A stretch of 64,000 bases of DNA from Corynebacterium jeikeium (GTDB lineage: Bacteria; Actinomycetota; Actinomycetes; Mycobacteriales; Mycobacteriaceae). Numbering within the stretch: position 1 is the first letter of the stretch; each line of letters begins with the position of its first letter. The stretch is taken from the NCBI RefSeq assembly GCF_000738265.1, contig NZ_JFCQ01000012.1:62001-126000 (forward strand), read 5' to 3'. The notes below the pieces were generated by a model, which saw only the letters and a program-made list of their open reading frames with translations, did not search any database and was not told the DNA's origin. The position numbers were made by a program, and so were the translations under genes. Below are positions 9,362-21,442 of the stretch, piece after piece.

Positions 9362-9402
9362 CTAGTGCCGCACTAGAACCCGAGTGGCTCTAGTGGTTCT
9401 AG
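9362..9402. promoter_or_regulatory. CTAG-containing palindromes between katA and sigC
   Basis: CTAGTG-CCG-CACTAG (9362-9376) is a perfect inverted repeat, and CTAGTGGTTCTAG (9390-9402) is a related half-palindromic element 14 bp further on. CTAG is normally rare in bacterial DNA, so three or four in 41 bp is notable. Likely operator for katA, sigC or both. Confidence 0.5.
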
Positions 9403-9437
9403 CACCCCACCTTGCCAGAATTTCGTACCCTGCGTGT

Positions 9438-9443
9438 TAGGCT
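9438..9443 (+). promoter_or_regulatory. -10 element of sigC, leaderless transcript likely
   Basis: TAGGCT ends 6 nt before the sigC ATG and there is no Shine-Dalgarno, so transcription probably starts at or next to the start codon. Confidence 0.5.
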
Positions 9444-9449
9444 TTTTCC

Positions 9450-10067
9450 ATGACCAGCCAGGCAACCGACAGCCAGGCACGTGATGCCGCTGTGACCGAC
9501 CTCGCCCTGCGCGCCGCCAGTGGCGACCGCCGAGCCCTCACGGAGTTCATCTCCGCCACGCACGACGACGTGTGGCGCCTGCTGGCTCACTTGGCCGATA
9601 CCGACCGCGCAGACGACCTCACGCAGGAGACCTACCTGCGAGTATTGAGCGCCCTGCCTCGCTTCGCCGCCCGCTCCACCGCGCGCACCTGGATCCTTTC
9701 CCTCGCCCACCGCGTGTGGGTGGATAGCGTGCGCCACGACATGGCCCGCCCCCGCAGCTCCGCCACGGAGATCGAGGACGCCACCAGCTCCACCCCCGCC
9801 GCCGAGACGACCGGTGGGCAGAGCTGGGCCGAGTGGGTAGATACCCGCGCCCTCATCGACCAGCTGGAGGCCGACCGCCGCGAGGCTCTGATCCTCACGC
9901 AGGTTCTGGGTTACACCTACGCCGAGGCTGCGAAGATCGCGAACGTCCGCGTAGGCACGATCCGCTCCCGCGTCGCCCGCGCGCGTGCCGACCTGGTTGA
10001 GATGGCCGCCGGTGGGAACGGTGGCGTCACAAAGAAGAACAACAAGCGCCGCTTCGGTGTGGCCTAA
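9450..10067 (+). CDS. sigC: ECF RNA polymerase sigma factor, SigC type
   Basis: Extracytoplasmic-function sigma factor. Region 2 is visible around residues 28-90, including RADDLTQETYLRVLSALPRF (core binding, -10 recognition). Region 4 is the C-terminal helix-turn-helix (REALILTQVLGYTYAEAAKIANVRVGTIRSRVARAR). 205 residues. Position next to katA and near asd/lysC matches sigC of C. glutamicum, where SigC responds to respiratory-chain status and controls cytochrome oxidase and heme genes; that role is inferred here. No anti-sigma factor gene is adjacent. The last 20 residues (GGVTKKNNKRRFG) contain the dispersed GGCGTCA motif. Confidence 0.88.
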   Translation: MTSQATDSQARDAAVTDLALRAASGDRRALTEFISATHDDVWRLLAHLADTDRADDLTQETYLRVLSALPRFAARSTARTWILSLAHRVWVDSVRHDMARPRSSATEIEDATSSTPAAETTGGQSWAEWVDTRALIDQLEADRREALILTQVLGYTYAEAAKIANVRVGTIRSRVARARADLVEMAAGGNGGVTKKNNKRRFGVA

Positions 10068-10120
10068 ATCGGGTACAGCCACGACCCCGCCACGTTTAAA
10101 GAACTGCGGGGTCAACGGGC

Positions 10121-10126
10121 TAGGCT
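10121..10126 (+). promoter_or_regulatory. -10 element of hemH
   Basis: TAGGCT, identical to the sigC -10, ends 7 nt before the ATG at 10134. This supports the ATG over the GTG at 10128, which would sit almost on the -10 box. Confidence 0.45.
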
Positions 10127-10133
10127 GGTGAAT

Positions 10134-11408
10134 ATGAGCACGAGCCCCAGCAACCCGTCCATCGCCGCCGACTCCGCCCTGCTACTGCTATCTTTCGGCG
10201 GCCCGGAGAAGTCCGAGGACGTGGTCCCCTTCCTGGAAAACGTCACGCGCGGCCGCGGCATCCCCCGCGCGCGTTTGGAGAAGGTGGGCGAGCACTACTT
10301 CGCCCTCGGTGGCCGCTCCCCCATCAACGACCAGAACAAGCAGCTGATCAGCAACATTGAGGCCGAGCTTTCCCGCCGGGGCATCGACATGCCGGTGTAC
10401 TTCGGCAACCGCAACTGGGAGCCCTACGTGGAGGACGCACTGCAGCAGATGTCCCGCGATGGCATCCGCCACGTCTACGTCTTCGCCACCAGCGCCTGGG
10501 GCGGCTACTCGGGTTGCTCGCAGTACCAAGAGGACCTGCGCCGCGCCATCGCCGCCTGCGAGGAGGCCGGCCTGGATGTACCGACGGTGGAACGACTGCC
10601 GCAGTTCCACTCCCACCCGACCTTCATCGCGGAGTTCGCCCAGGCAGTGGATGCTGCCCGCGAAGAGCTGCGTGCCGAGCATGGCGAGGAAGCCGCGGCG
10701 GAGGCCGACCTGATCTTCACCGCCCACTCCGTGCCGACGGTGGCGGATAAGGCAGCAGGTCCGCACAAGTTCGGCGGGAACCTGTACTCCCAGCAGGTTC
10801 TGGATGCCTCCCGCCTGATCCAGCAGGCCAGCAGCTTCGCCGATACCCCCGGCAGCGGCGCAAACTATGCCTGGACTGGCCGCCTTTCCCGTCACGAAAA
10901 CGTTGGAGGCCGTGGCGACGGACCCGCCCACACAGGTGAGAAGGTGGGGGTTGATGTTGGCGTCGGCACCGCACTCGACGTCGAGCTCGTGTGGCAGTCA
11001 CGGTCGGGCTCCCCGCATGTACCGTGGCTAGAGCCGGACGTGTGCGACCACATCGAGGCGCGCGCGAAGGCCGGCAACAAACGCGCGATCGTGCTGTGCC
11101 CGGTGGGCTTCATCACCGACCATATGGAGGTCAAGTGGGACCTGGACACGGAGGCTCGCAAGGCCGCCGCAGAGGCGGGCATCCCCTTCGCGCGCGTTGC
11201 TACCCCGGGTTTGACCGCCGGTTTCGCGGAGATGGTGGTCGATCTTGTTGTTGCTGATGACGCCCCGCTCCCCGGCCTAACCGAAGATCAGCACGCCGCG
11301 CGAGCTCTGACGGCGAAGGTGGTGGGCGACCTGGCTACGGTGCCGGACTTCGGCCACACGTTCAACGGCAAGCCGTGTGCCCCGGGTTGCTGCGGCAGCG
11401 AGGTTTAA
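10134..11408 (+). CDS. hemH: Ferrochelatase (coproporphyrin III ferrochelatase type)
   Basis: Inserts Fe2+ into the porphyrin; in actinobacteria the substrate is coproporphyrin III and the product coproheme (family knowledge). Conserved features: LLLSFGGPEKSEDVVPFLENV at the N-terminus, SAWGGYSGCSQYQEDL in the middle, the catalytic-His stretch DLIFTAHSVP, and VLCPVGFITDHMEVKWDLD. The C-terminus ends CAPGCCGSEV; together with the Cys in SGCSQY these are the ligands of the [2Fe-2S] cluster found in actinobacterial enzymes. 424 residues, longer than the usual 340-370 because of a poorly conserved insert around 250-290. A heme gene next to sigC and katA makes functional sense. Confidence 0.95.
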   Translation: MSTSPSNPSIAADSALLLLSFGGPEKSEDVVPFLENVTRGRGIPRARLEKVGEHYFALGGRSPINDQNKQLISNIEAELSRRGIDMPVYFGNRNWEPYVEDALQQMSRDGIRHVYVFATSAWGGYSGCSQYQEDLRRAIAACEEAGLDVPTVERLPQFHSHPTFIAEFAQAVDAAREELRAEHGEEAAAEADLIFTAHSVPTVADKAAGPHKFGGNLYSQQVLDASRLIQQASSFADTPGSGANYAWTGRLSRHENVGGRGDGPAHTGEKVGVDVGVGTALDVELVWQSRSGSPHVPWLEPDVCDHIEARAKAGNKRAIVLCPVGFITDHMEVKWDLDTEARKAAAEAGIPFARVATPGLTAGFAEMVVDLVVADDAPLPGLTEDQHAARALTAKVVGDLATVPDFGHTFNGKPCAPGCCGSEV

Positions 11409-11430
11409 CGGCTGCAGTTAAGCCGCTGCG

Positions 11431-13814
<2,384 letters not shown>

Positions 13815-14063
13815 TGGTTGTTGCCACCTTCCGGTTCTAGTCTTAACAAGTCCTTAGACTACTCGGTCTGTTTCCCTTGGGCTAGGTTTCGGGTAACTCT
13901 TTTTTACTTTATGACGCCACTTCTTCCGCAAACCACATTCGTCACATACGTAACACGCGCACCGCAGACTAATGATCGGTGCAGCCCTTGGCGTCCGATA
14001 AAGTACCCAGAGACCGACCCGGCGAACTAGACCAGCAAATCCAAAGAGAAGTGAGGGGGCACA

Positions 14064-15002
14064 ATGCTCGAAAACAACGCTCTCGCAGTTGTTTTCGCTT
14101 TGGGCTCCGCGCTCACCATCGCCTGGGGGACGGTGGTGCGCCACCGCATCGCCGTCGCCTCCGGTGAGAATCGCAGCGGCGCCATCTGGGATGCCATCAA
14201 GCAGCCCATGTGGTGGGTCGGCGTGGCCAGCGCTCTGTTCGGATACCTGCTGCAGATCGTGGCGCTGGCGTTCGGAACACTACTGGTAGTACAACCGATC
14301 CTCGTATTGTCTTTGATGTTCACACTGCCACTGTCGGCGAAGTACGACGGGCGGCGGATATCGGCGTCCGAAACAGCATGGGCAGGGCTTTTGACGGCCG
14401 CAGTGGCCATCCTCGTTGTGCGCGGCAACCCGGCGCCGGGGCACCGCGAGCCGGATCTGAGCGTGTGGCTGGTGTGTCTGGGTATCGGCGCGGTGATTCT
14501 GCTGGCGTTCTTCGTATATGCGCTGCAGCAGGCGGCGGCGCTGCGCGCGCTGGTGCTGGGGTCGATCACCGGCGCGATCATGGGATACGTCGCCGTACTC
14601 TCGAAGGCCGTGGTGGATGTTTTCAGCGATGCTGGGACGGCCGCGCTGCTGGCGTCGTGGGAGCTGTGGACGCTCATCGCCTTCGCGGCCATTGGCACGG
14701 CGGTGCAGCAGGCTTCCTTTAATGCGGGACCACTCAAGAACTCCCTGCCCGCGATGACGGTGGTGGAACCGCTGGTGGCATTCGTGCTGGGCTACATCGT
14801 GCTGGGCGAGAAGTTCCAGATCGAAGGCTGGGAGTATGCCTACATGGCGGCCGCCATTGCAGTGATGACGATCTCGACGGTGATCCTGAGTCGTAAGTCG
14901 ATCGACGAGGAAGAGGCCTCAGCCGCAGGCGGGGCGAACCATACAGACACGGAAGCGGCACCGAATGCTGGAGCCACAGGGGCGGAGACGGCGGCGTCAT
15001 AA
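14064..15002 (+). CDS. DMT-type (EamA-like) membrane transporter
   Basis: 312 residues with about ten hydrophobic helices and an acidic, hydrophilic C-terminus, the architecture of the drug/metabolite transporter superfamily. SFNAGPLKNSLPAMTVVEPLVAFVLGYIVLGE in the C-terminal half is the typical EamA end. Substrate unknown. Start ATG has AGAAGTGAGGGGG upstream. It is divergent from lysC and precedes leuA; export of an amino acid is conceivable but not shown. The stop codon lies inside a copy of the dispersed motif (GGCGTCATAAAGAA), repeated imperfectly 9 bp later. Confidence 0.8.
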   Translation: MLENNALAVVFALGSALTIAWGTVVRHRIAVASGENRSGAIWDAIKQPMWWVGVASALFGYLLQIVALAFGTLLVVQPILVLSLMFTLPLSAKYDGRRISASETAWAGLLTAAVAILVVRGNPAPGHREPDLSVWLVCLGIGAVILLAFFVYALQQAAALRALVLGSITGAIMGYVAVLSKAVVDVFSDAGTAALLASWELWTLIAFAAIGTAVQQASFNAGPLKNSLPAMTVVEPLVAFVLGYIVLGEKFQIEGWEYAYMAAAIAVMTISTVILSRKSIDEEEASAAGGANHTDTEAAPNAGATGAETAAS

Positions 15003-15133
15003 AGAAGGCGCCATAAAGAAAAGCAGCAACAAACACCCCACAATGAGGGACAGATTTCCCAATATGTGGGATTTGGGGCGCGTTTGTCTCATATTCCTGT
15101 GACGCAGCTAATACTCGGGCTATAGTCGGGGCC

Positions 15134-15166
15134 ATGACAACGCTAGCGCGCAACCTGCTTCTGTGA
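15134..15166 (+). CDS. leuL: leuA leader peptide MTTLARNLLL
   Basis: A 10-codon frame 138 bp before leuA reads Met-Thr-Thr-Leu-Ala-Arg-Asn-Leu-Leu-Leu-stop: four leucines, three in a row just before the stop. This is the classic layout for ribosome-stalling control of leucine synthesis, and leucine leader peptides before leuA have been predicted in actinobacteria. A TATAGT box (15121-15126) lies 7 nt before the ATG, so the leader RNA may be leaderless. Too short for ordinary gene calling. Confidence 0.75.
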   Translation: MTTLARNLLL

Positions 15167-17092
<1,926 letters not shown>

Positions 17093-17114
17093 GGTCCCGA
17101 AACCACGCAGCCTG

Positions 17115-17139
17115 CCAGCGGGGCACGGTTCCCCGCTGG
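17115..17139 (+). terminator. Hairpin after leuA
   Basis: CCAGCGGGG and CCCCGCTGG form a perfect 9-bp stem with a 7-nt loop 22 bp after the leuA stop. No U run, so terminator function is probable rather than certain. Confidence 0.5.
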
Positions 17140-17140
17140 G

Positions 17141-17146
17141 TAGTAT
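17141..17146 (+). promoter_or_regulatory. -10 element of the dnaQ-like gene
   Basis: TAGTAT ends 7 nt before the ATG at 17154, with no Shine-Dalgarno in between; leaderless transcript likely. Confidence 0.45.
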
Positions 17147-17153
17147 GTAGTCC

Positions 17154-19112
17154 ATGAACGAGAACGATCACTCGGCCGCCCCCGGCCCCGAGCACACCGG
17201 CGCGCGCCGCCCAAGGCGCCCGCGCCGCAGGGTAACTCGCCCTGCAGGTTCTCTCGCTGTTTCTTTTTCTGACGGTAGTTCTTCGGACGCTAGTACTTCG
17301 GACGCCCCCTCCCCCGCCCACAACCATTCCCCCGCAGGTGCCGAGGGGCGCTCTGAGCCGGGGGCAGAGGTGTACTCCGCTCCGGTTGAAAACCCCGAGG
17401 CCCGAGCTGCCGCGGATTCCAGCGGGAGCGTCAGCGGGAGTTCCCGCGAGGACAACGACCAGTCGAGCCCCCGCGCGGAGCTCGAGTCCGCTCTGCACGA
17501 CCTCCCCTCCAAGGAGGAGGCCCCCTTTGCGGCCGTGAGCATCTCCACCTCCGGCATTCACCCGAAAACCTCCCGGCTGGTGGCACTTTCCGTGGTCTTC
17601 TTCGGCCCCGGCGCGGAAGCCCCCGGCGACGTTGCAAACGCCGATGAACTGCCGACTATCAACATCGGCCAGGAAGTCGGCGCGCTAACGCGCCACCTCA
17701 ACCCCGGCGAAGATGCGGGTCCTTGGCACCTCCACGGCTACCAAGTCAACGAGCTCTCCCAGGCACTGGGCTTCAATTCCAGCGCGCAGCTGATCCACCA
17801 GGCCTTGGACGGACGCACGCTCATCATGCACGAGTCCGACTACGTGTGGGGCTTCCTCACCCACGAGTTCAAACTGTCGCAGCGTTCAGCGAATCGCGGC
17901 CGTCGTAGCCGCGGCCGCGGGCGCGCCGGTCGGCGCTTGCCAATCCCCGCACCGGTCTCCATCATCGACACTCTCGCCACCGCCCGTCGCCAGGCCGCCG
18001 ACGCCACCGACCCGCGCCTCCGCGCCATCGTCGCCAGCTACGGCCTCGCCCCCAACTCCGCTCACACCGACCCCGCCCCCGACCCCGCCCCAACCACTGA
18101 GGCTCACACCAGCGCAAACGTCCCCGCAAACGCCAGCCGGTCCGCCGTGCAGGCCTCTGCGGCGGCGCTGCCAGCGGTGGGCGCGGTGGCGTCAATAAGT
18201 AACAAAGACATCGACCCCGACACGCTGCTCGAGGCGAACGCGCGCCTCACCGCCGCACTCGCCCTCGCGCAGCAGCGCAGCGGCGAGCTGACTGTGCTGG
18301 ATCCCGAGGACCTCGCAGCCGATCAATTTGGGCTGCGCCGTAGCGGCCTTCGTATTGACGCCGCAAACTCCCCCCGGCCCTACGTGAACCCCGGGGCGTG
18401 GAAGCGCGGGGAACCGCTGGTCGAAGGTATGGAATTCGTGGTCAGCCCGGATGTGGAGATCGACCCGGACGTGCTGATCGGGCAGGGCGTTGCGGCTGGG
18501 CTGGCGTATAGCGAGAAGTTGAATCGTCGCAGCTCGCTGGTAGTGTGCAATGAGAACTACGAGCTGCGCGGCAAGGCCATGCACGCCGATCGGAAGGGGA
18601 TCCCCCTGATCCGGGATGAGGACTTCCTGGCTCTGCTCGATAGCGTGCAGCCCGGCGAGAAGGAGGCCGTTCCGACGAAGCCGGGTGCGGACGCGCGCCC
18701 GCGAACCAGCGGTTTGGCCGGCCCTCAGGGCGGTTCCGGTAAATCTGGCAGCTCTTCCGGCAATTCCGGCAGCTCTTCCGGCGGATCCGGCCACTCCGGC
18801 AGCTCCTCTAATGCTGGTAACTCTGGCACCTCTGCCCACAATTCCAGTAACTCCGGCAACCCTGGCCCCAATTCCGGAGGTCACAGAGGACATATCCCTG
18901 GCCCCAACAAGAAGCGAAATCGTCGGAGGCGCCGGCGCCGCAAGGGCTCCAGAGGATCCAATGGATCCGGCGGGTCCGGCGGCAAGAGTGGATCCGGTGG
19001 TTCCGGTGGCGAAAACAGTAGTAGCGGCAAGAATGGCAGCCAAGGCGGCGGTAAGCGCGGCAAGAACATCAACCACAGCGGCAGCGGTGGCCGTGGAAGC
19101 AATTCCCACTAG
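17154..19112 (+). CDS. DnaQ-like exonuclease-fold protein with BRCT domain, probably catalytically inactive
   Basis: 652 residues. The position after leuA matches the gene annotated dnaQ in C. glutamicum. A DEDD-exonuclease-like segment starts at about residue 125 (FAAVSISTSGIHPKTSRLVALSVVFF), but the expected DxE is SIS, and the later motif reads RTLIMHESDYVWGFL without the usual Asp, so the metal ligands seem lost. A BRCT-like domain (about 420-500) has GMEFVVSPDVEIDPDVLIG and RRSSLVVCNENYELRGKAMH. The N-terminal 120 and C-terminal 140 residues are disordered; the tail is Gly/Ser/Asn-rich with a block of seven arginines (RRRRRRRKG). It may be a scaffold at replication forks rather than a proofreader. 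Confidence 0.75.
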   Translation: MNENDHSAAPGPEHTGARRPRRPRRRVTRPAGSLAVSFSDGSSSDASTSDAPSPAHNHSPAGAEGRSEPGAEVYSAPVENPEARAAADSSGSVSGSSREDNDQSSPRAELESALHDLPSKEEAPFAAVSISTSGIHPKTSRLVALSVVFFGPGAEAPGDVANADELPTINIGQEVGALTRHLNPGEDAGPWHLHGYQVNELSQALGFNSSAQLIHQALDGRTLIMHESDYVWGFLTHEFKLSQRSANRGRRSRGRGRAGRRLPIPAPVSIIDTLATARRQAADATDPRLRAIVASYGLAPNSAHTDPAPDPAPTTEAHTSANVPANASRSAVQASAAALPAVGAVASISNKDIDPDTLLEANARLTAALALAQQRSGELTVLDPEDLAADQFGLRRSGLRIDAANSPRPYVNPGAWKRGEPLVEGMEFVVSPDVEIDPDVLIGQGVAAGLAYSEKLNRRSSLVVCNENYELRGKAMHADRKGIPLIRDEDFLALLDSVQPGEKEAVPTKPGADARPRTSGLAGPQGGSGKSGSSSGNSGSSSGGSGHSGSSSNAGNSGTSAHNSSNSGNPGPNSGGHRGHIPGPNKKRNRRRRRRRKGSRGSNGSGGSGGKSGSGGSGGENSSSGKNGSQGGGKRGKNINHSGSGGRGSNSH

Positions 19113-19180
19113 CCCCACGGGTCTCACTGACCCCGCCAGCACCACGCCGGAGCGCCCCGGCTGGCCTGCAAAATTACGGA

Positions 19181-19289
19181 TGTCCCAAATCTTCGAGTTA
19201 TTGAAAGTAGCGAACATGAAGCCCAAAAACACAACCCCCTGACCTGCGCAAACAGAATAGTTATGTTTTAAGACGTGGAATTTGGGACA
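19181..19289 (+). repeat. 109-bp inverted-end module, solo copy, type 1, forward
   Basis: Starts TGTCCCAAATCTTCGAGTTA and ends GTGGAATTTGGGACA. The middle differs from other copies (AACATGAAGCCCAAAAACAC), but the right half (CTGACCTGCGCAAACAGAAT) is conserved. Lies between the dnaQ-like gene and the ars cassette; the remaining bases of this 299-bp gap hold nothing I recognise. Confidence 0.95.
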
Positions 19290-19411
19290 CTGAACCCCTT
19301 GAGTGTCGGAAATGTTGCAAAACTCGCGGCAAACCTACGACGTCCGTCAGGCCGATTTGCACGCACCCGGCCCCGCGGGCGCCAATAAAACCGCTTAAAC
19401 GGGATTAGGGA

Positions 19412-19840
19412 CTATCCGCTCCAACCGTCGAGCAGTTCGGCAACGAGAGTCTGCACACGGGCGTCGATATCATCACGGATCAGCCGCATGCGCTCCATAC
19501 CCTCTACCCCACGCGCGGAAGGCTCGTCAGTAACCCACCGCTGAAGACTGCCTCGCGCTTCATCTGGAAGCTCTAGCTGCGCATCCTTTCCGAGAATGAT
19601 CACGCGATCAGCCTCCCGCAACAATGTTGAATCAACTTCCTTCGGGTGGCCGCCGGACATATCAGCGCCGACTTCACTTACAGCTTCCACCGATTCAGCG
19701 TTTAGGTTTTCGGCTGGTTTGGTGCCAGCGGAAAATATCTCAATCATCTCACCAGCATGCTTTTCGGCTATGGCAGCAGCCATCTGTGACTTCCCGCCGT
19801 TGCCTACACAGACAAAGAGAACTCTAGGTTTCGCACTCAT
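19412..19840 (-). CDS. arsC: Arsenate reductase, mycothiol-dependent ArsC type
   Basis: Low-molecular-weight phosphatase-fold arsenate reductase. The P-loop reads [17 protein letters not shown]: Cys is followed six residues later by Lys-Ser instead of the canonical Arg-Ser. I recall the same CVGNGGKS in the C. glutamicum arsenate-mycothiol transferases, which make an As(V)-mycothiol adduct reduced by mycoredoxin. 142 residues from the ATG at 19840 (GAGGGAG upstream); a GTG 18 bp further up overlaps the acr3 stop. Last gene of the acr3-arsC pair. Confidence 0.87.
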   Translation of the reverse strand: MSAKPRVLFVCVGNGGKSQMAAAIAEKHAGEMIEIFSAGTKPAENLNAESVEAVSEVGADMSGGHPKEVDSTLLREADRVIILGKDAQLELPDEARGSLQRWVTDEPSARGVEGMERMRLIRDDIDARVQTLVAELLDGWSG

Positions 19841-19857
19841 TTTGATTTGCTCCCTCA

Positions 19858-20949
19858 CTAACCGGATCGTGTGGGGCTACCGGGCTGAGCGGGCAGCGTA
19901 GGATCCCCAGCAAAAAGTTTCGGCCCCATCCAGAGCATGACATAAACCAGTCCAACCAGCACCGGAATCTCAATAAGCGGGCCAATCGTTCCGGCCAATG
20001 CCTGCGCAGAAGTCGCTCCAAAAGTTCCGATTGACACAGCGATAGCAAGCTCGAAGTTATTTCCCGCAGCAGTGAAGGAAACCGATGCAGACTGCGCGTA
20101 GCTCAATCCCGTTACCTTTGAAACGACCAAGCTAATCGCGAACATGCCAGCGAAGTATGCGACCAGTGGAACAGCCGTACGCGCCACCGCCCATGGGTGT
20201 TCGGAGATCTGCTCCCCCTGCAGTGAAAACAAGAGCACGATCGTGTACAGCAGCCCAACCAATGCAAGTGGAGAAATTGCTGGCAGAAGCTTGGTTTCGT
20301 ACCACTCCCGCCCCTTGATCTTCTCACCAAACACGCGAGAAGCCAGACCAGCCGCCAATGGGATACCCAGAAATACTAAGACAGAAATCACAATTGACCA
20401 GAACGAGAAGTCGGCCGAGGTTGTAGGCAGCCCCAACCAACCCGGGAGTACCTGCAGGTAGAACCACCCCAACACGCCAAACATAAGCACTTGGAACACG
20501 GAGTTAACTGCCACCAGTACCGCAGTTAACTCCCTATCACCGCAAGAAAGCTCCGACCAGACCAGAACCATGGCTATGCACCGTGCCAAGCCAACGACAA
20601 TCAAACCGGTGCGCAGTTCAGGCTCATCTGGCAAACACAGCCACGCCAAGACAAACATTAATGCCGGCCCCACGATCCAGTTCAAGACAATGGAAACTGT
20701 CATCAAGCGTCTATCAGAAGCGATCTGGCGAGTCTTGTCATACTGAACCTTTGCCAGAGGCGGATACATCATTACCAATAAGCCGAGTGCAATAGGAAAC
20801 GAAATGCCCCCGACTTCTAGAGCTCCGAGCTTCTCCCCAATTCCCGGAACTACATGGTTCACTAACAGCCCCGCGACCATTGCGAAGATAATCCAAACAG
20901 GTAAGAACCGATCCAAAAAAGACATACGAGAGCGCGAGGAAGCTACCAT
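19858..20949 (-). CDS. acr3: Arsenite efflux permease, ACR3 family
   Basis: 363 residues, ten hydrophobic helices, with ACR3 signatures: [39 protein letters not shown] at the N-terminus and [32 protein letters not shown] in the middle, carrying the Cys important for arsenite transport. Start ATG has GGAGAAGATCTC upstream. Divergent from arsR across a palindromic operator; arsC follows. Together they form a compact arsenic-resistance cassette inserted between housekeeping genes; its base composition is lower in GC than its surroundings, hinting at acquisition. Confidence 0.93.
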   Translation of the reverse strand: MVASSRSRMSFLDRFLPVWIIFAMVAGLLVNHVVPGIGEKLGALEVGGISFPIALGLLVMMYPPLAKVQYDKTRQIASDRRLMTVSIVLNWIVGPALMFVLAWLCLPDEPELRTGLIVVGLARCIAMVLVWSELSCGDRELTAVLVAVNSVFQVLMFGVLGWFYLQVLPGWLGLPTTSADFSFWSIVISVLVFLGIPLAAGLASRVFGEKIKGREWYETKLLPAISPLALVGLLYTIVLLFSLQGEQISEHPWAVARTAVPLVAYFAGMFAISLVVSKVTGLSYAQSASVSFTAAGNNFELAIAVSIGTFGATSAQALAGTIGPLIEIPVLVGLVYVMLWMGPKLFAGDPTLPAQPGSPTRSG

Positions 20950-20963
20950 GAGATCTTCTCCAT

Positions 20964-20983
20964 ATATTGATTAGTATCAATAT
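20964..20983. promoter_or_regulatory. ArsR operator palindrome
   Basis: ATATTGAT-TAGT-ATCAATAT is a perfect 8-bp inverted repeat, 15 bp before the acr3 start and between acr3 and arsR. A related half site, TCAATATATGA, lies at 21008-21018 near the arsR start. Fits an SmtB/ArsR-type operator serving both genes. Confidence 0.75.
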
Positions 20984-21028
20984 TAAACTAGGTGCCGTAT
21001 CGACATGTGTCAATATATGATTGTTGGC

Positions 21029-21376
21029 ATGGCCACTCCACAGATTCTTCCGCTTTCCGACCTCTCAACATGTTGTTCACTTGGTAGCGGACCATTGTCG
21101 GACTTCGAGGCCACCAGGTATGCCATCTTGTTCAAAGTCCTAGCCGACCCTGCCCGCCTGCAAATACTCTCCCACCTGGCAGCCGAGGGCTGCGAGCCTA
21201 TCAGTGTAAACCGGCTGGCAGATATCACTGGACTGAGCCAGCCTACTGTCTCCCATCATTTAAAGCGGCTCACCCAGGCAGGCCTGCTCCGCAAGATACG
21301 AACCGGTCGCACAGTCACACACCAGATACAACCCCAACTTTTTGCCGAACTCCGCACGGTTCTCCAGATGGACTAA
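21029..21376 (+). CDS. arsR: ArsR-family arsenic-responsive repressor
   Basis: Winged-helix repressor that leaves DNA on binding As(III). The recognition helix region reads ADITGLSQPTVSHHLKRLTQAGLL. Adjacent cysteines near the N-terminus (STCCSLGSGPLSDFEA) and a third Cys in AEGCEPISV match the three-cysteine site described for C. glutamicum ArsR rather than the ELCVC site of E. coli. ATG codons at 21005, 21017 and 21029 are possible; I use the last because homologues start close to it. Divergent from acr3. Confidence 0.88.
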   Translation: MATPQILPLSDLSTCCSLGSGPLSDFEATRYAILFKVLADPARLQILSHLAAEGCEPISVNRLADITGLSQPTVSHHLKRLTQAGLLRKIRTGRTVTHQIQPQLFAELRTVLQMD

Positions 21377-21428
21377 TGATCATCAGGCCCGGCGCGCCAG
21401 CCTCCAATTTCCAGCACACCCCGGCGGG

Positions 21429-21434
21429 TACACT
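21429..21434 (+). promoter_or_regulatory. -10 element of murT
   Basis: TACACT ends 8 nt before the murT ATG; no Shine-Dalgarno is present, so the transcript is probably leaderless. Confidence 0.45.
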
Positions 21435-21442
21435 TAGTCCCC

